Origin: Flavobacteriales bacterium
Lineage (GTDB): Bacteria; Bacteroidota; Bacteroidia; Flavobacteriales_F; PHOS-HE28
Assembly (NCBI GenBank): GCA_016710685.1
Contig: JADJVC010000019.1
Span: 1-27,258 of the forward strand
Direction: 5' to 3'
DNA: 27,258 bases
A program made the translations under genes and the position numbers. Under the pieces are notes generated by a model. That model was given only the letters and a program-made list of their open reading frames with translations. It made no database searches and was not told the DNA's origin. Positions 24,044 through 27,258 of this stretch are shown here, piece after piece (position 1 is the first letter of the stretch; every line of letters begins with the position of its first letter).

Positions 24044-24546
24044 TCTTCATCCTTTTTGTCTTTGTCCCCGCTCGGCAATGCCAGAGGCTTTGACTCTAGC
24101 TGCTCCTCAATCAGGGCTTGGACCACCTCATGCCCCAGGGTTTGCAGGATAATCGGGATAGCGCCCATGGCGACTTCCTCAGCCGGGGCCCCTTCCATCT
24201 TGCGCATGGCGAAGTGCTGAGGCATCAGCCGCTCAAGCTGCCAGGCCTTGTTCTGCCATAGCTCCTTGCTTTCTTTGGCCCCGTCCAGCTCCTCGAGCTT
24301 TGACATGGCCCAATCGGCTTGGGCTTTACGCACCCTGTGCATGTACTCCACGTATTCGGGGCGGCCCTGTTGCGCCTTGTGAATCCAGCGGTAGTGCGTG
24401 ACGGGATTGATGCCCACTGACCAGCACGCCATGGAGATGGGCGCGCCCTTACGCACCATCTTGATGATGGCCTCTGTGTTCTTTGGGCCGAATAGAGGCT
24501 GGATTTGCTTGCCTCGTTGCCCTGGGTGCAATTTTGATGCGCTCAT
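24040..24546 (-). CDS. terS: Terminase small subunit candidate
   Basis: 168 aa. ATG 24546 overlaps the methyltransferase stop (ATGA), with GGAGG upstream. Residues about 20-58 form a helix-turn-helix (NTEAIIKMVRKGAPISMACW then NPVTHYRWIHKAQQG) of the type found in small terminases, followed by a helical region with MSKLEELDGAKESKELWQNK and an acidic/Lys C-terminal tail. Such proteins recognise pac or cos DNA and regulate the large subunit. It is separated from terL by three small genes, unusual but seen in other podoviruses. The HTH and helix architecture are clear; the specific function is inferred. Confidence 0.68.
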   Translation of the reverse strand: MSASKLHPGQRGKQIQPLFGPKNTEAIIKMVRKGAPISMACWSVGINPVTHYRWIHKAQQGRPEYVEYMHRVRKAQADWAMSKLEELDGAKESKELWQNKAWQLERLMPQHFAMRKMEGAPAEEVAMGAIPIILQTLGHEVVQALIEEQLESKPLALPSGDKDKKDEE

Positions 24547-25133
24547 AAGACCTCCGCGGCGCTCGAAAGACGCATGTGCGGCATCAAGATGGACCCTAGC
24601 GGGTGGAACATCACAAAGAATAGCGTAGCAGACGCTAAGGGTGCCGTCTTTCCCCTGACAAGGATGATGGCGCTGGCATGGGTGGGGCTTTTGGCCTTTT
24701 GCCCCTGGGCGTCCTCAAACTGGATGCGGCGCTTGGGAATGCATAGGTAGTGATTGGTCATGGGATTGGCGCACTTTTGCGAGGATTGGAGCTGTTCGAT
24801 GGAGAACGCCAAGAACATGGCGACTTTGATGTGGCCCTTGTCCAGCTCCTCGGTCAGCTTTTGCCAGAACATCAAAGGTTGTGACTTGTTGCCGTCTTTG
24901 CCCCCGCCGGGGGGGTTACAAAAGACCACGCTCGGATCCTCTGGGCTGCCCCATGGCTTTGTCAGCCCATCGGCCTCCTCGGCGTAATACTTGCGCGCCT
25001 GTAGCCTTTCGTTGCCGAAGGGGTCTGAGGCCGGGTCTAGATCGATGGTTCCCATGACGGCCTTGGACCGATCGAGGATGTCCATCGGGGTGTACCAGTT
25101 TTGGCTCTGGCTAGAGTGTTTGGGGTTGGTCAT
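24543..25133 (-). CDS. dam: Phage N6-adenine DNA methyltransferase (Dam-type)
   Basis: 196 aa. ATG 25133 overlaps the upstream stop and has GGAG seven bases away. Motifs are W.TP at residues 13-16 (QNWYTPMDI), DLDPAS at 31-36, and the catalytic loop FCNPPGG at 71-77 (NPP(Y/F/G) type), followed by MFWQKLTEEL and AMFLAFSIEQLQ, then CIPKRRIQFED, all typical of phage-encoded Dam-like methyltransferases (PF05869). These modify adenine in phage DNA, often to avoid host restriction; being next to the terminase genes it could also mark packaging sites. The target sequence is unknown. Confidence 0.85.
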   Translation of the reverse strand: MTNPKHSSQSQNWYTPMDILDRSKAVMGTIDLDPASDPFGNERLQARKYYAEEADGLTKPWGSPEDPSVVFCNPPGGGKDGNKSQPLMFWQKLTEELDKGHIKVAMFLAFSIEQLQSSQKCANPMTNHYLCIPKRRIQFEDAQGQKAKSPTHASAIILVRGKTAPLASATLFFVMFHPLGSILMPHMRLSSAAEVL

Positions 25134-25405
25134 CCCGCGGTCTCCTTACGCTTTGGGTATCTCCGAGGCTCCTGGGCCCACAAGCTGAGATAGATGGGCC
25201 CGGCCTGGTCCTCTTTGGTCAGCTCATGAATGCGGCATTGGGTGGGCATGGACGGGGCCATGCGTCCTCGGATGATGCGCCTTGTGCATAGCTCATCGAG
25301 GATCAAGGCCTGGGCGAGCCGAGCCACGGTCCAGCCCTTTTTTCGCCACCACTTTAGAAACCGCTTGTGGCCCTCGCTCACGTACGGGACCCAAGTCCCA
25401 TCTTT
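25130..25405 (-). CDS. C-terminal part of an HTH-like protein; N-terminus lost in low-quality sequence
   Basis: The last ~92 residues are credible: GTWVPYVSEGHKRFLKWWRK, then WTVARLAQALILDELCTRRI and RGRMAPSMPTQCRIHELTKE, ending in the methyltransferase-overlapping stop at 25130. The pattern helix, turn, recognition helix, IRGR, P, then helix, and AGPIYLSLWAQEP resembles Cro/CI-family HTH proteins. Upstream of about 25405 the frame becomes Pro/Gly runs from the homopolymer stretch and cannot be trusted. A possible start is ATG 26244 (MDSGAPS...), overlapping the previous HTH gene; if so, the full gene would be up to about 370 codons, or the stretch could hold two genes. Confidence 0.5.
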   Translation of the reverse strand, partial: KDGTWVPYVSEGHKRFLKWWRKKGWTVARLAQALILDELCTRRIIRGRMAPSMPTQCRIHELTKEDQAGPIYLSLWAQEPRRYPKRKETAG

Positions 25406-26235
<830 letters not shown>

Positions 26236-26243
26236 GCTGTCCA

Positions 26244-26462
26244 TCATAAGTCCCAATCAATCACCTTGATCGGTCCTTTGTCCCAACTGTTCGAATGTAT
26301 CTCGATGATGGAAGCTACCTGCCTTCCTGGCATCCTTGAGCCGTGCAAAAGCTGAGAGAGCAGCGAGCGGCTGATGCGCATCCGCCTGGCTGCATCGGTG
26401 ATGCTTAGATTTTGCTCGTCAATCCAGGCCCTAAGCCTAAGCCTCGCCGCTTGTTTTGCCAT
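26244..26462 (-). CDS. Short Cro/CI-like HTH protein, 72 aa
   Basis: ATG 26462 has GAAGGAG close upstream. Residues about 18-45 show the HTH pattern SITDAARRMRISRSLLSQLL, followed by HGSRMPGRQVASIIEIHSN and the ending IKVIDWDL. A basic N-terminal helix (MAKQAARLRLRAW) precedes it. It is likely a DNA-binding regulator of phage genes or a host-gene regulator. The stop overlaps a possible start (ATG 26244) of the damaged next gene. Confidence 0.65.
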   Translation of the reverse strand: MAKQAARLRLRAWIDEQNLSITDAARRMRISRSLLSQLLHGSRMPGRQVASIIEIHSNSWDKGPIKVIDWDL

Positions 26463-26468
26463 GCTCCT

Positions 26469-26828
26469 TCACTCCTTGCCCATATCTAGCACCTTCACGC
26501 ATACCCTGGGGTGCTCTTTGTCGTAATGCCTGCTCTTTATGCTGGCGCATACCTGCTTGTCGTTGTCGTAGACCACCCCCTGCATCCCATCCAAGATGGA
26601 TTTCTCCAGATTGTCGAGATCTCCTGAACGCTTGTCACGGTAATAAATGTCCAGCTGTACCTGGTACTCGCTTGTTTTGACCCATTTGCGATTCGCCAAG
26701 ACCGCCGCAAGCGCGCAGCTGCCCACGTGCCTTTCGTAGGCCACGGTCTTTTGGGGCGTGTAAAACCGACCCCACCGGCCCGCTCTTGGCCTGGCCTTGG
26801 GCACCGGGGGGCCAGGGATTTCAAACAT
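26469..26828 (-). CDS. rusA: RusA-type Holliday junction resolvase
   Basis: 119 aa from ATG 26828 (MFEIPGPPVPKARPR); an in-frame GTG at 26840 is possible but lacks a ribosome site. The N-terminal GxPxPKxRPR with RFYTPQKTVAYE (residues 21-32) and the DLDNLEKSILDGMQGVVYDN signature (70-89, then DKQV) are diagnostic; Asp70, Asp72 and Asp90 fit the metal-binding acidic residues. RusA enzymes resolve branched DNA in phage replication and before packaging. It sits in the early-type block upstream of the HTH genes. Confidence 0.9.
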   Translation of the reverse strand: MFEIPGPPVPKARPRAGRWGRFYTPQKTVAYERHVGSCALAAVLANRKWVKTSEYQVQLDIYYRDKRSGDLDNLEKSILDGMQGVVYDNDKQVCASIKSRHYDKEHPRVCVKVLDMGKE

Positions 26829-27045
26829 CAGCGCTTTCACGGCGAACTAATGCCCATCTTAGTCTATGACCCCGTAAAGAGAGCGCCAACTTGGCCATGA
26901 GCAAGGCTGCTGCCTTGGCCTCGGTGTAGCTCCCGTAGGTTGAGACGCTGCCTGCAACCGTGACTTCGTAGCTCCCTGGCCCCAGCCGCTCGATGCCAAT
27001 CGGTAGCTCGTATACCCCCAGCACATGAAGCCCCCTTTTGCTCAT
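26821..27045 (-). CDS. Hypothetical protein, 74 aa
   Basis: ATG 27045 overlaps the upstream stop (ATGA). The protein has a beta-rich N-terminus (GLHVLGVYELPIGIERLGPG; SYEVTVAGS), an Ala/Leu helix (TEAKAAALLMAKLALSLRG) and a basic end. The helix is amphipathic rather than a clear membrane segment. The stop overlaps the resolvase start region by eight bases, suggesting coupled translation. No family is recognised. Confidence 0.5.
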   Translation of the reverse strand: MSKRGLHVLGVYELPIGIERLGPGSYEVTVAGSVSTYGSYTEAKAAALLMAKLALSLRGHRLRWALVRRESADV

Positions 27046-27230
27046 GCGGCCCGCCTTTGCGCCCGCATACTATCCACCATCACTTGGCTATTGCAAAGCG
27101 CTTGGCCAAAGGTTTGGAACGTCGTGGCCCTTGTTGCCTCAGCCGACACCACCATCACAAACCATCCCGCATCCACCAGCTCGATTTTCACCGCCACACC
27201 ATCGATTTCGTATGCGCACCCTTTGATCAT
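27042..27230 (-). CDS. Hypothetical protein at right edge, 62 aa
   Basis: ATG 27230 is preferred because AGGGG lies seven bases upstream; ATG 27236 is too close to it. The product (MIKGCAYEIDGVAVKIELVD) is a short beta-rich domain followed by a helix (TFGQALCNSQVMVDSMRAQR). Its layout (YEI.G..V.I, then A...F...) resembles that of the next gene (YELP...V..., then T.A.A..), so the two could be distant paralogues, but the similarity is weak. Confidence 0.5.
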   Translation of the reverse strand: MIKGCAYEIDGVAVKIELVDAGWFVMVVSAEATRATTFQTFGQALCNSQVMVDSMRAQRRAA

Positions 27231-27258
27231 TTGCATTCCCCTTTTGTTTACAGTTGTG

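Overview
This window is the late (structural and lysis) half of a short-tailed, podovirus-type double-stranded DNA phage genome, with the end of an early or DNA-processing block at its right edge. Every convincing gene is on the minus strand, so the window is read from right (27258) to left (1). Genes are tightly packed, and many pairs overlap as ATGA or TAATG. The base composition is moderately GC-rich by eye. The host is probably Gram-negative: the lysis region has a Sec-exported lytic transglycosylase, a lipobox lipoprotein and a PGRP-fold amidase. I cannot name the host genus.

Layout in transcription order. (1) 27230-24543: two small unknowns, a RusA-type Holliday junction resolvase, a short HTH protein, a damaged stretch, the C-terminus of a second HTH-like protein, and a phage Dam-type N6-adenine methyltransferase. 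(2) 24546-21515: small terminase candidate, an unknown, a GNAT-like protein, an unknown, and the large terminase. (3) 21522-18043: a 42-aa single-pass membrane protein with a TTG start, two small unknowns, the portal, and a scaffold-like protein. (4) 18042-17768: a 275-bp non-coding region rich in inverted repeats in front of the major capsid gene. (5) 17767-11822: major capsid protein, a small acidic protein, head-tail adaptor candidate, two small virion proteins, and a ~1014-aa nozzle-like tail protein. (6) 11820-5135: three large probable internal or ejection proteins, one carrying an S74-like chaperone region. (7) 5133-2910: a small virion protein, a tandem LamG-like receptor-binding candidate, and an unknown. 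(8) 2890-1: the lysis block, with two small membrane proteins, a lipoprotein, an amidase and a lytic transglycosylase that runs off the left end. No tape-measure, tail-tube or baseplate genes are seen, which supports a short tail.

Sequence quality is a major theme. At least six genes have single- or double-base reading-frame breaks across which the same protein clearly continues: transglycosylase, amidase, a lysis-region membrane protein, a small virion protein (two breaks), the adaptor, and the GNAT-like gene. An ~830-bp stretch (25406-26235) collapses into long G/T/C homopolymer runs. The simplest reading is a long-read contig with residual indels and one very low-quality segment, so conceptual translations here need correcting before use.

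The most interesting biological signals are the layered inverted repeats between scaffold and capsid genes, a strong hairpin just after the capsid gene, the hidden 42-aa membrane protein between terminase and portal, and the split, internally placed S74-like signature in a virion protein.
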